Source: Deltaproteobacteria bacterium
GTDB lineage: Bacteria > Desulfobacterota > Desulfuromonadia > Desulfuromonadales > BM103
Assembly: GCA_024279915.1 (NCBI GenBank)
Contig: JAJRRB010000088.1
Location: forward strand, 1-64,000
Reading direction: 5' to 3'
Length of the DNA: 64,000 nt
This document shows positions 18,388 through 26,728 of this stretch, one piece after another (the first letter of the stretch is position 1; each line of letters begins with the position of its first letter). Made by a program: the position numbers and the translations under genes. The notes beneath the pieces were generated by a model, which saw nothing but the letters and a program-made list of their open reading frames with translations, made no database searches and had not been told where the DNA came from.

Positions 18388-19140
18388 TTGACCTACAAAC
18401 AAACCGCCCTTGCATTTGCAATGATGATACTGATCATCACGACCTTCACCTTGACGGGGAGTGCACTTGCCTCCGAAAATAACCCATCCAATCCATTGGC
18501 GAACGTAAGCAACACCGATGTGAGGTCGAAATACTACGACTTGGGAGATTCTAACCACCGCTATGACACCTATCTGGACGGGTCTTATTCATTAGGCGCC
18601 AAGGCTAAGCTGAAATATGAACTCCACTATTGGGAGACCGACGTTACCGGAACCAGTGAAAAAGACTGGGAGTCGTTACATCTGAAACTTATTGCTTTTC
18701 CCAAAAAGGGAAAATTGGGTGATTGGAAATATGGTCTCGCGGTGGGGCTGGAATGGATTGAGGATTTTGATAATACGGATAAAGGGATTGGCGGTGGCTC
18801 GGACCAGCTTGCTCCCCTTGTCGGAGTGTCCCTGGTTCCAAAGCCTGGCACTACGCTCGTCCCTCTTCTTCAACAGTTCTTGTCTTACGATGGCCCCAAC
18901 GTTAATACGACAGCGGCCCGCCTGATCGGGTTGCAGACACTGCCTAAACAGTTCTGGGCAAAGATGGATCTGATAGTTCCCTTTGACTGGACACACAACA
19001 CCATCCCTGCGACGTTAGAGCTTGAGCTAGGGAAAATGTTTTCTTCCAGCTTCGGTACATACCTAGATATCGAGTTGGGGATTGGTAGCGACAGGCCCTA
19101 TGACGGGGGAGCTGGTTTGGGTTTGCGCTACAAGTACTGA
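18388..19140 (+). CDS. Outer-membrane beta-barrel protein of unknown family
   Basis: The gene starts with TTG at 18388, chosen because ACGGAGGAAGAA stands just before it and the resulting N-terminus is a clean signal peptide (about residues 1-27). The 250-aa product has strands of alternating residues and ends LGLRYKY, with the aromatic C-terminus typical of Bam-assembled barrels. It follows the hydrolase with a hairpin between. The two probably act on the same compound, the barrel admitting or anchoring and the hydrolase cutting, but this is inference from adjacency. A decayed IS end lies 60 bp downstream. Confidence 0.7.
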   Translation: MTYKQTALAFAMMILIITTFTLTGSALASENNPSNPLANVSNTDVRSKYYDLGDSNHRYDTYLDGSYSLGAKAKLKYELHYWETDVTGTSEKDWESLHLKLIAFPKKGKLGDWKYGLAVGLEWIEDFDNTDKGIGGGSDQLAPLVGVSLVPKPGTTLVPLLQQFLSYDGPNVNTTAARLIGLQTLPKQFWAKMDLIVPFDWTHNTIPATLELELGKMFSSSFGTYLDIELGIGSDRPYDGGAGLGLRYKY

Positions 19141-19200
19141 GAAGGAACAAAGTAGCAGTAGCTCTGTCCCAGATACCACGACCCAGGAACATGAAGCAGG

Positions 19201-19292
19201 GTGTGTCAGCGGCAGGGTATTCAGGAATTGCTCAGAATTGCAGATTTTGGCTCTCATTAGCTGCTGACACAACTTCCGAGACACTGCTCGGA
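19201..19292. mobile_element. Degenerate insertion-sequence end, copy B, with stem-loop
   Basis: GTGTGTCAGCGGCAGGG... aligns over about 90 bases with copy A at 16617-16720 in the same orientation (roughly three-quarters identical by eye). GTGTCAGC / GCTGACAC makes an internal inverted repeat (19203-19210 and 19263-19270), and TCCGAG / CTCGGA (19275-19292) forms a small hairpin. Copies A and B bracket the truncated lipoprotein, hydrolase 1 and barrel genes. Confidence 0.5.
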
Positions 19293-19368
19293 GGTTAATT
19301 TAGCAAGGGAGCCTATATATTAATACATTCTCTATAAACTTAAGTTCCTGAGAAATGATGGACTATTA

Positions 19369-19941
19369 TCAGTTGGTTTCATTTTGAGAGGTACAAAGTA
19401 ACTCGACCCGTAGCTTGAGCCATTTAGACCGTCGCTCCTGGGAGAGGGATCGGAACATGACTCCTTCCCAAGTTTGATAGCAAAGGAACAAGTGGACTCG
19501 CATCTCCAGGTCTTCACCCTCAAAGCCCAATTCTGAGAATATCGGGCGAAGAAAATTGAGGCGCATTTGGTAGGCGCTGTTAACCGTAGCCCAGACATTG
19601 CTATCCTTCTCGGCAGCAGCTCTCATTGGTAATTCTAAGCGGGCTAAGTCGTTCTCTAATACCTCTTTCATGATATTGTAAAGACGTTCTTCAGGTTTAC
19701 CCTCAAGCAAATTTCTGTTGGCTGTAACCACTGCAGTAAATTCTTCTTCCCAGTATTCTGCCATGGCCTTGATCAGCAACTTTCGATCTTTGAAGTGCCA
19801 GTAGAAACCGCTTCGTGAGACTTTAAGCTCTTTTGCGAGACGCTCAATCTTGACTGCATCTATGCCGTCTTTTTCTAATATATCAAGCGCCTTTTCTAGC
19901 CAGTCTGCCTTGCTTACACGTTTTTTTATTTTCTGCTTCAT
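19369..19941 (-). CDS. TetR-family regulator
   Basis: The ATG at 19941 gives 190 aa and has AGGAAA before it. A TTG 24 bp upstream is possible but has a weaker site. Residues 12-60 are the TetR DNA-binding domain (ERLAKELKVSRSGFYWHFKDRKLL). The rest is an all-helical ligand domain. It is divergent from hydrolase paralogue 2, and the 160-bp gap holds a perfect palindrome (19988-20004). The simplest reading is that it represses itself and the hydrolase until a substrate or related ligand binds. Confidence 0.9.
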   Translation of the reverse strand: MKQKIKKRVSKADWLEKALDILEKDGIDAVKIERLAKELKVSRSGFYWHFKDRKLLIKAMAEYWEEEFTAVVTANRNLLEGKPEERLYNIMKEVLENDLARLELPMRAAAEKDSNVWATVNSAYQMRLNFLRPIFSELGFEGEDLEMRVHLFLCYQTWEGVMFRSLSQERRSKWLKLRVELLCTSQNETN

Positions 19942-19987
19942 CAATTGTCTTTCCTGATTTGACAAGTTATTTAAGTAAGATAGAATT

Positions 19988-20004
19988 CTGTACGTGCTGT
20001 ACAG
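19988..20004. promoter_or_regulatory. Putative TetR operator
   Basis: CTGTAC-GTGCT-GTACAG is a perfect inverted repeat between the divergent TetR and hydrolase genes. A related half-site CTGTAC occurs about 28 bp to the right, at about 20019. Position and symmetry fit a TetR dimer site, but binding is not shown. Confidence 0.6.
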
Positions 20005-20105
20005 TTAGTTGTTTGCACCTGTACTTTAACAGAAATAACAAGAAAACATATCTCTTTGCAACTGAAGCATCTACACAGCTAATTTTTAAAATCAGGGAGG
20101 AAGCG

Positions 20106-21311
20106 ATGACCAGAACAGCAGTAATTATGGCGATACTCGCCAGTGCGCTGATATTTGTCAGCCACATCATGCCAACAACAGCTATGGCCGCACCGGACAA
20201 TCTACCCAAGGGACGCACGGCCACGGCAATCGTCGATGACCAATACCCCGCCAGCTATTTTCCAAATACCGAACTACTCGGTGCCGATGAAATGAGGATC
20301 ACCGCCCTCGGTACCGGTATGCCAAACCAGACCAAGAAGGCTGTTTCTATCTCGTATCTCGTAGAACTGGGCAACGGAGACAAATTCCTCTTCGATATGG
20401 GCATGGGCTCGATGGGAAACCTGTTCTCCCTGCGACCGGACTTCTCGAAACTGGACAAAGTCTTTGCCAGTCACCTGCATATAGACCATGTCGGAGACTT
20501 CATGGGACTGCACATCGGCGGTTGGTTGTCAGGGCGCTATGACCCGATTCATTTTTATGGCCCCACCGGTTCCAAACCGGAACTGGGTTCCAAGGCTTTC
20601 ATCGAAGGTATGCAGAAGGCTTACGCTTGGGATCTCGCGACCCGCTCCGGTGCGCTGCCTGACAAAGGTGCTCAGATCGTAGTGCATGAGTTCGACTACA
20701 AGCTGGAAAATGAAATCGTCTACCAGGAGAATGGTGTGACGATTCGATCCTGGCCGGCTATTCACAGCCTGGACGGTTCAGTGAGCTATGGCCTTGAATG
20801 GAACGGTCTCAAGTATGTATTCGGTGGAGACACCTATCCGAACAAGTGGTACATAAAGTACGCCGCCGATGCGGACATAGCCTCGCACGAAGCCTTCCTC
20901 CCGCCCAAGGCCCTGGCTAAGTATTTCGGTTGGGACCTGGGCCAGGCAACCTATGTGGCGACTAGAATTCACTCTGAGCCTCAGGCTTTTGGCAAGGTCA
21001 TGTCGGCTGTCAAACCGCGCCTGGCAGTTGGTTACCACTCGGTGCAATCGCCGGATAATAACGCCGCGATCATGGATGGTATTCGCAAGACCTATGACGG
21101 CCCGCTGGCCATTGCGCGAGACCTGATGGTTATCAACGTCACCAAGAAAACGATCAAGGTTCGTATGGCTATAGTGGATGAGTATGTCCTGCCGCCAGAT
21201 GTCACTGAGGCGTACAAGAAGGCACCACGTACAGATCAAAAGCAGCCCGGCAAGTTCATCTCGAGCGGTAAGTGGGAAGGCTACACTCCACCGCCGATGC
21301 CGAAGAAGTAG
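20106..21311 (+). CDS. Secreted metallo-beta-lactamase-fold hydrolase, paralogue 2
   Basis: The ATG at 20106 (preceded by CAGGGAGGAAGCG) begins a 401-aa protein with a signal peptide over about residues 1-29. The open frame extends upstream to 19959, but that part overlaps the operator region and does not look coding. The zinc motif is HLHIDH. GGDTYPNKW and a further His in PAIHSLD match paralogue 1 closely. It is divergent from the TetR gene and is followed by a small secreted protein gene 42 bp downstream. Paralogue 1 is paired with a barrel instead, so the two copies sit in different operons with different partners. The substrate is unknown. Confidence 0.85.
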   Translation: MTRTAVIMAILASALIFVSHIMPTTAMAAPDNLPKGRTATAIVDDQYPASYFPNTELLGADEMRITALGTGMPNQTKKAVSISYLVELGNGDKFLFDMGMGSMGNLFSLRPDFSKLDKVFASHLHIDHVGDFMGLHIGGWLSGRYDPIHFYGPTGSKPELGSKAFIEGMQKAYAWDLATRSGALPDKGAQIVVHEFDYKLENEIVYQENGVTIRSWPAIHSLDGSVSYGLEWNGLKYVFGGDTYPNKWYIKYAADADIASHEAFLPPKALAKYFGWDLGQATYVATRIHSEPQAFGKVMSAVKPRLAVGYHSVQSPDNNAAIMDGIRKTYDGPLAIARDLMVINVTKKTIKVRMAIVDEYVLPPDVTEAYKKAPRTDQKQPGKFISSGKWEGYTPPPMPKK

Positions 21312-21353
21312 TCGCAAGAAAAATAAATCAGCATAAAGTCTAAGGAGTTTAAG

Positions 21354-21701
21354 ATGAGAACAGACCTAATGATGGGCAAGATCCTTGTCATGACAACCTT
21401 GGTACTCGCTCTGATTTCTATGGCGACCTATGTAGATGCCGCTGGATCCGATATCTCCATGGAGAGTAAAGGGGGTGTTCTTTACCCTGTCACAGGTGAC
21501 TCGACACAGGACATCTTCCATACACCTCCTGACATTACAAACTACCTCCATCCCGGGATGTTCTTGGGAGTCTTGCCAGCGGACTGCAATTCGGCCAGTA
21601 AGGGTGAAATCGGCGATTACTATATTTGTCATCACGACCTTTTTCTCAAGCCGACAGTGCATGGAGGCAGGGTGGCCTACGAGGTCATTGAGGTAGACTG
21701 A
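21354..21701 (+). CDS. Small secreted protein of unknown function
   Basis: This 115-aa protein has TAAGGAGTTTAAG before its ATG and a signal peptide to about residue 29 (cut near VDAAG). The mature part has no motif I recognise. It contains two cysteines (in ADCNS and YICHH), which could form a disulfide in the periplasm. It follows hydrolase paralogue 2 by 42 bp on the same strand and is probably co-transcribed under the TetR regulator. It may be an accessory to the hydrolase. Confidence 0.65.
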   Translation: MRTDLMMGKILVMTTLVLALISMATYVDAAGSDISMESKGGVLYPVTGDSTQDIFHTPPDITNYLHPGMFLGVLPADCNSASKGEIGDYYICHHDLFLKPTVHGGRVAYEVIEVD

Positions 21702-21777
21702 GCCCACTGCTCTGATCAATAGAGTAGTCGCAATACGAGTAGCTCTAAGATTGGGGCTGCGCCCACCTAACTTAATG

Positions 21778-21812
21778 CATGAACCTGACGTTGTTTGCAC
21801 GTCAGGTTCATG
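21778..21812 (+). terminator. 14-bp perfect stem-loop after the hydrolase 2 operon
   Basis: CATGAACCTGACGT / ACGTCAGGTTCATG with a 7-base loop. It is very stable but not followed by T residues (CAGACTC). It may end the upstream transcript or protect its 3' end. Confidence 0.6.
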
Positions 21813-21947
21813 CAGACTCAAAGGTTACCAAGGAGAGTGGCAATGAAGCTTTTGGCATTAGCCGCTCTGGATCTGACCTTTTGCAAGTGCCCACTACCGC
21901 TAGATTTGTCTGATATACTTGAAATAAACATTCCTCTTGAGGTTGTC

Positions 21948-22361
21948 ATGCATAGAATATGTTTGTTGGTACTTGGACTTTTCTTGTTGCTCCCGACTTA
22001 CGCTTCTGCAGAAATTTATCGTTGCAGAACGTCCGATGGTGAGCTGGTTATGACCGATCAAAAGTCTAATTTTCCGGCTGATTGTCAACCGGTCGAAGAA
22101 CCCACTGATAAGGGTAGCTTCAATATCGTACCCAGTGCCAAAGTGGATGAGGTTGAAAGCCAGCCAGCACCTCCTGAACAAGTTGCCACACCTGACACAC
22201 AAGGTGGACAAAATGAGTATCTTGAGATTGACCGGAGTCGTGCACCGCTGGTGAGAAGAGAGTATAAGGATGAGATGCATAGTGACTCGCCAGTGAGTGT
22301 CCTGACGCCTGATCAGCAACCGCCGGTCAGGGAGCCCATGCATAAAGGTCCGAAAAAGTGA
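21948..22361 (+). CDS. Secreted DUF4124-like protein
   Basis: The ATG at 21948 follows CTTGAGGTTGTC and starts a clear signal peptide (cleaved near YASAE). The mature part opens EIYRCRTSDGELVMTDQ, the short conserved pattern of DUF4124 envelope proteins. Next comes FPADCQPVEEP, then a low-complexity Pro/Gln/Glu-rich tail ending in lysines. It has 137 aa. An upstream in-frame ATG at 21843 with its own AAGGAGAG would add a cysteine-containing leader, but the internal start explains the signal peptide better. Function is unknown. Two cysteines could pair. Confidence 0.65.
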   Translation: MHRICLLVLGLFLLLPTYASAEIYRCRTSDGELVMTDQKSNFPADCQPVEEPTDKGSFNIVPSAKVDEVESQPAPPEQVATPDTQGGQNEYLEIDRSRAPLVRREYKDEMHSDSPVSVLTPDQQPPVREPMHKGPKK

Positions 22362-22427
22362 AGTGATGCCTCCAGCGAGACAGGTTGTTGTTAATCAGTA
22401 AATCGCAATAGGACAAGAGGTCAAATC

Positions 22428-22712
22428 ATGAAAATACGAGCCATCACATTCTTCGCAATAATTGTTCTCTTTTGCTTTTTTTGCGTCGCTGGAGCGAGTT
22501 CATCTGACTATGAGGCCACCCCGATTGAACAGGACGACATGAAGACCATTAATGAAATCAACGAAGGTTCCTCGAATGTATTCGAAGCAACTCCGATTGA
22601 ACAGGACGACATGAAGACCATTGATGAAATCAACGAAGGTTCCTCGAATGTATTCGAAGCAACTCCGATTGAACAGGACGATATAAAGACCATCGATCAG
22701 CTCAACCAGTAG
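22428..22712 (+). CDS. Small secreted tandem-repeat protein
   Basis: This 94-aa protein has a signal peptide to about residue 24, followed by almost nothing but a 24-residue unit: EATPIEQDDMKTI(N/D)EINEGSS, then NVF. There are two full copies and one partial copy. The repeats are acidic and likely disordered or helical. GACAAGAGGTCAA precedes the ATG. It lies between the DUF4124 gene and the membrane-protein operon with no clear terminator on either side. The function is unknown. Confidence 0.6.
   Translation: MKIRAITFFAIIVLFCFFCVAGASSSDYEATPIEQDDMKTINEINEGSSNVFEATPIEQDDMKTIDEINEGSSNVFEATPIEQDDIKTIDQLNQ
22512..22709 (+). repeat. 72-bp tandem repeat inside a coding region
   Basis: Units at 22512-22583, 22584-22655 and a partial one at 22656-22709. 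The first two differ at only a few bases, so the duplication is recent. The 72-bp period keeps the reading frame. Confidence 0.9.
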
Positions 22713-22860
22713 ACCTCCTGTTCATTCCCTTAAGATAGACGGTCTGGCCCCGAACCGAATATTTGTATAAAGGGCTATCCTTGTTTTTCATGCCTATTTG
22801 TTATCCTTCTGCTATTATGCAGTATTGAATTTTGTTAACTTGCAATCGGGTTTTGTAACC

Positions 22861-24681
22861 ATGCCTTTAAACTTCAACTTTATTTCTTCCCTGCTCTTTG
22901 TTTTCCTCTGTCTGCCCTCCATTTCCCATGCCGACTGGATCAACCTGTTTGGCGCCGAAAACTCTCGCAATATTGCCGAAATATTCATCGAAGAGGATCG
23001 TGTGCGCATCCGCTTGGAAGTGTTTGTCGACGACCTGATGATCTTCGAAGAGTTGATCCCGGAGGGGTTCTTGTCCCAGCCGGTCCCCGGTCGTCCCGGG
23101 CTGGCAGAGCGCCAGAAGGTCTTTGCCGAGAAGGTCCTTCAGGTTATTGCTGATGGTAACCGGAAACTACCGGTAACCTTTAATCTGGTAGAGCCACGCT
23201 TGCGTATCGAACGACCATCTCCATTTGTCGGATCAATCAGTCCCTACACCCGCCAGCTGATCCCCGGACCACCAGAGGACAAACGGGTTCTCTATGCGGA
23301 ACTGAGCTATTCCTTCTCTGAACAACCGCAAACCTTGAAATTTGTGCCTCCCCTGGACGAGGGCGGTTTGCCAGAAACTTCAATCGGCTTCCTCTGCAAC
23401 CATGCCGGGGTGACAGTCGTCGACTTCCGCTCCATGACCCCGGCGACTCTCAACCTCGACTGGGAAGACCCCTGGTATTCGGAGTTTGACTCTAAACCGT
23501 TGCAGCGCAAGATCGGCTCCGGGATGCGCACCTTCCTCTACATAGAACCCTACGAGGTGCGTAACGAGATCCTGGTGCGGGTCAAGGATATGATGACATG
23601 GATCGATTTCGATCTGCGTGGTGACGAATATATCGAGGAAAATGAGTTCAATCGCGTGCGTGAGCAGGTCGGACAGTTCTTCCTGAAACGGGAGAACGTG
23701 GTCATTGACGGTCAGCGCCTCAAGCCAATCCTCGATCGGACCTCATTCGTTGAATCATCGGTGCTGCGTAGCCGTTTCATAGATATTCCTGAGCGGGTAC
23801 GGCTTAATTCGGCAATGGTCGGGGTGATTATCACCTACCTGACTGATGGCATCCCTCAACAGGTCACAACGGAATGGGATCTCTTTTCGGAACGAATTCA
23901 GAAGGTGACGGCGCGGATGACCGACCCTGCTGGCCCTTTCCCTTACGATCTGGAGCCTGATGACAACGTATTGACATGGAACAACTACCTGAAGACCTAC
24001 ACCATACCCACCGTCGAGAAGATCGACGTCGCTGAACAACATCAAGGCGTTACAGTGCCGGTGGGAAGTGTTGTCTGCTTTGCTCTTCTGGTGCCTGCAG
24101 GCTGGGGCTTCCTCCGTCGCAAAAAGAATGGGAACTCCTCCAGGTCTTCACTCACGTTGGTCGTCTTGTTGGCAGTTGGCACACTGGTACTGATTCCGGC
24201 CTTCCAGGTGCCGGTGGGCGGCAATGCCCGCGCCAGCCAGTTCTCCGCAGAAGATGGCCAGGTGGTCCTCGACAGCCTGCTCAAAAATGTTTATCGCGCT
24301 TTCGACTTTCGTGACGAGGAAAATGTTTACGACAAACTGGCGATCTGTGTCAGCGGTGATTTGCTCGCCGATCTTTATCTTGAGCAGCGCAAATCACTGG
24401 TGGTAGAACAGGCGGGTGGCGCCCAGGCCAAGGTCGAGCAAGTCGCTATAGAAGGTGTGGTGGTTAGTGAATCGGCGAAACATGCCGGAGCTCTCGACCT
24501 TAAAGCGCAATGGACGGCATTGGGGCAGGTCGGGCATTGGGGACACATCCATACCCGTCAGAATCGTTACGATGCGATTGTTACAATTAAGCCCGTTGAT
24601 GGGGCCTGGAAGATTATAGATTTGGAACTGTTGGAAGAGACGAGAATTGATCCGTTTGCGCAATCTGCCCTGAAGGGGTGA
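22861..24681 (+). CDS. Large exported membrane protein of unknown function, first gene of a FadL/ABC operon
   Basis: The ATG at 22861 is chosen because it gives a signal peptide (cut near SHAD, about residue 24). A TTG 63 bp upstream would precede it with implausible sequence. The 606-aa protein has a long periplasmic part (about 25-400), including an EF-hand-like loop DFDLRGDEYIEE near 247. Two transmembrane segments flank an RRKKNG turn at about 410-460. A C-terminal domain of about 130 residues resembles small NTF2-like folds in length and pattern. I do not recognise the family. The FadL, ATPase, permease and ZnuA-fold genes follow on the same strand, so it is probably part of that envelope system. 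Confidence 0.7.
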   Translation: MPLNFNFISSLLFVFLCLPSISHADWINLFGAENSRNIAEIFIEEDRVRIRLEVFVDDLMIFEELIPEGFLSQPVPGRPGLAERQKVFAEKVLQVIADGNRKLPVTFNLVEPRLRIERPSPFVGSISPYTRQLIPGPPEDKRVLYAELSYSFSEQPQTLKFVPPLDEGGLPETSIGFLCNHAGVTVVDFRSMTPATLNLDWEDPWYSEFDSKPLQRKIGSGMRTFLYIEPYEVRNEILVRVKDMMTWIDFDLRGDEYIEENEFNRVREQVGQFFLKRENVVIDGQRLKPILDRTSFVESSVLRSRFIDIPERVRLNSAMVGVIITYLTDGIPQQVTTEWDLFSERIQKVTARMTDPAGPFPYDLEPDDNVLTWNNYLKTYTIPTVEKIDVAEQHQGVTVPVGSVVCFALLVPAGWGFLRRKKNGNSSRSSLTLVVLLAVGTLVLIPAFQVPVGGNARASQFSAEDGQVVLDSLLKNVYRAFDFRDEENVYDKLAICVSGDLLADLYLEQRKSLVVEQAGGAQAKVEQVAIEGVVVSESAKHAGALDLKAQWTALGQVGHWGHIHTRQNRYDAIVTIKPVDGAWKIIDLELLEETRIDPFAQSALKG

Positions 24682-24782
24682 TGGCTTAGCTTGGAGCAAG
24701 GAGACCAGAACAAAGAGAAAGAGCCTTTAGTTTAGCTTAAGACTCCTCGCTCCCTGCTCATTGCTAAATCAAGGAGGAAAAA

Positions 24783-26039
24783 ATGTCCCATTTAAGACTT
24801 ACCCTGTCCATCGCAACCATACTGCTGCTCGCAACCACCTCTGTCTTTGCCGGCGGTCTCTATCTGCCGGAAATCGGCACGCCGATCAGTGTCGGTACTG
24901 CTGGTGTTGGCAACGTGACCAATGACTTTTCTGCCGATTCTGTCGTCACCAATCCGGCAGGTATGACCGGCATCGAGAGTGATTCTGCTCTGTTCGGGTT
25001 GCAGGCTGTCATTCCGACGGTTCGTTTCGATTCGGACATTGCAACGGCTGGAGGCAGTGACGGCGGCAATGCAGGATTCGTCAGCGCGATTCCCTCCATT
25101 TTTGTAGTAAAGACTCTTGGCGAGGATTGGCGACTGGGCCTCGGCATAACAGCTCCTCTTGGCGGCGGTGGTGATTATGGTAAAGACTTTGTCGGTCGGT
25201 ACCAGGCCCAGCGCTCTGTGCTTGCCGGCCTCGGATTTGCACCGGCAGTCGCCTATAAGGTGAACGAAAAGTTGTCTCTGGGGGCTGGCATATCGTTTAT
25301 TTACAGCAACCTTGACCTCGATATCGCCATTAATCAGCCAGGAGAGGCCGATGGTCAGGTGAACATTGACAAGATCGATGACTGGGGCACCCAGGGGTTT
25401 TTCGGAGCTACATACAAAGCCACTGACCGCTTGACCTTCGGTGTCCTCTACAAAACAGAATCTGATGTTGAACTCGAAGGCGACATTGGTTTCAAAAACA
25501 TGGTGGGCCCTCTTGACCCGATCACCGCGAATCTTGATGAGGTTGAGGTTGATTTCAGCTACCCGCAGATGATCCAGGTCGGGTTGAAATATAAGCTGAA
25601 CGACTCAACCGTGATTATGGCAGACGTCGATTGGGAGGAATGGTCGGCATTTGGCGACACCCGCCTTGGTATTGAGGGAATTGGCGGTGGCGGTAAAGTC
25701 ACGACGTTCGACCGCGACTGGGATGACACCTGGCATGTTGGTCTTGCCATGGGTCACAAGTTTGCCAACAAGCAGATTGTTTCCTGGGGCGTAGCTTATG
25801 ATAGCTCACCTGTAAGCGACAGCAAACGAACCGCTGATCTCCCGGTGGATGAACAGTTCCGCCTCTCTGCGGCCTACGGAGGTGAAATTTCTGATAAACT
25901 TGACTTCGCTCTTGGAACAACTTTCCTCTGGCTCGGAAAGGGCAAGATGGACCAGGAAGCTGGAGGAGAACGGTTTAAAGGTGAGTTCAGCACCAACAAC
26001 ATTATCTTCTCGTCGGCAACTATGAATCATAAGTTTTAG
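24783..26039 (+). CDS. OmpP1/FadL/TodX-family outer-membrane transport protein
   Basis: This 418-aa protein has a 23-residue signal peptide ending SVFAGG and the FadL-family N-terminal hatch pattern: GLYLPEIGTPISVGTAGVG, then SVVTNPAGM near residue 55. A long barrel follows and ends in HKF. FadL proteins let hydrophobic molecules diffuse laterally through the outer membrane. AAGGAGGAAAAA precedes the ATG. It sits between the large membrane protein and the ABC genes with short gaps, which suggests the system handles a lipid-like or hydrophobic compound rather than a free ion. The substrate is not determined. Confidence 0.88.
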   Translation: MSHLRLTLSIATILLLATTSVFAGGLYLPEIGTPISVGTAGVGNVTNDFSADSVVTNPAGMTGIESDSALFGLQAVIPTVRFDSDIATAGGSDGGNAGFVSAIPSIFVVKTLGEDWRLGLGITAPLGGGGDYGKDFVGRYQAQRSVLAGLGFAPAVAYKVNEKLSLGAGISFIYSNLDLDIAINQPGEADGQVNIDKIDDWGTQGFFGATYKATDRLTFGVLYKTESDVELEGDIGFKNMVGPLDPITANLDEVEVDFSYPQMIQVGLKYKLNDSTVIMADVDWEEWSAFGDTRLGIEGIGGGGKVTTFDRDWDDTWHVGLAMGHKFANKQIVSWGVAYDSSPVSDSKRTADLPVDEQFRLSAAYGGEISDKLDFALGTTFLWLGKGKMDQEAGGERFKGEFSTNNIIFSSATMNHKF

Positions 26040-26059
26040 GGAGTAAGCTCTCTACTAAC

Positions 26060-26728
26060 ATGATCACCATCTCCAACCTCCACTTCCATTATCCCAACAG
26101 CGAGTTTCGGCTTACAGTGCCGGAGTCCGCTGTTTCTTCTGGCGAGAAGATCGCCGTGGTTGGCCCGAGTGGATCAGGGAAGACAACTCTGCTTAATCTG
26201 TTAGCCGGTATTCTGACGCCTGATCAAGGAAAAGTGCAGGTAGGAGAAGTTGCCGTCAGTGAACAGGGCGATGCTGGAAGACGTGACTTCCGCATCAGCA
26301 ACATCGGCTTTATTTTTCAGGACTTCGAACTTCTCGACTACCTCTCCATTCTCGACAACATCCTGCATCCCTATCGCATCACAGGCGCACTGCAGCTGAC
26401 AGGTGAAGTGCGACAACGTGCCATCAGTCTGGCGGAAGAGATGGGGATCGCCGGGCATCTGAAGAAACACCCTGATGAACTTTCCCAGGGTGAAAAACAA
26501 CGTGCAGCAATCTGTCGTGCTTTGCTTCCCAAGCCTGACTTGATCCTCGCCGACGAAGCGACCGGCAACCTTGACCCGGCCAACAAAACCCGCATCCTCG
26601 ATCTGTTATTCAAGTCTGTCGAAGATCATGACGCGACCCTTGTTGCAGTCACGCATGATCATGAATTACTGCCTCGGTTTGACCGGGTTATCGATTTCCA
26701 GTCTTTCCAGTCGGGAGATGGGCCATGA
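26060..26728 (+). CDS. ABC transporter ATPase, LolD/MacB-type
   Basis: This 222-aa ATPase has Walker A GPSGSGKTT (about residues 35-43), signature LSQGEKQR (about 140), Walker B LILADEA with TGNLD (about 160), and an H-loop His in VTHDHE. Its size and TGNLDP motif place it with the LolD/FtsE/MacB subfamily, which works with FtsX-fold permeases and often transmits force to the periplasm rather than moving substrate through a channel. It starts 20 bp after the FadL gene and overlaps the permease by 4 bp. Confidence 0.93.
   Translation: MITISNLHFHYPNSEFRLTVPESAVSSGEKIAVVGPSGSGKTTLLNLLAGILTPDQGKVQVGEVAVSEQGDAGRRDFRISNIGFIFQDFELLDYLSILDNILHPYRITGALQLTGEVRQRAISLAEEMGIAGHLKKHPDELSQGEKQRAAICRALLPKPDLILADEATGNLDPANKTRILDLLFKSVEDHDATLVAVTHDHELLPRFDRVIDFQSFQSGDGP

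Noticed and set aside
19959..20105. N-terminal extension of hydrolase 2
   Set aside because: Runs through the TetR operator region. The ATG at 20106 with AGGGAGG and signal peptide is clearly better.
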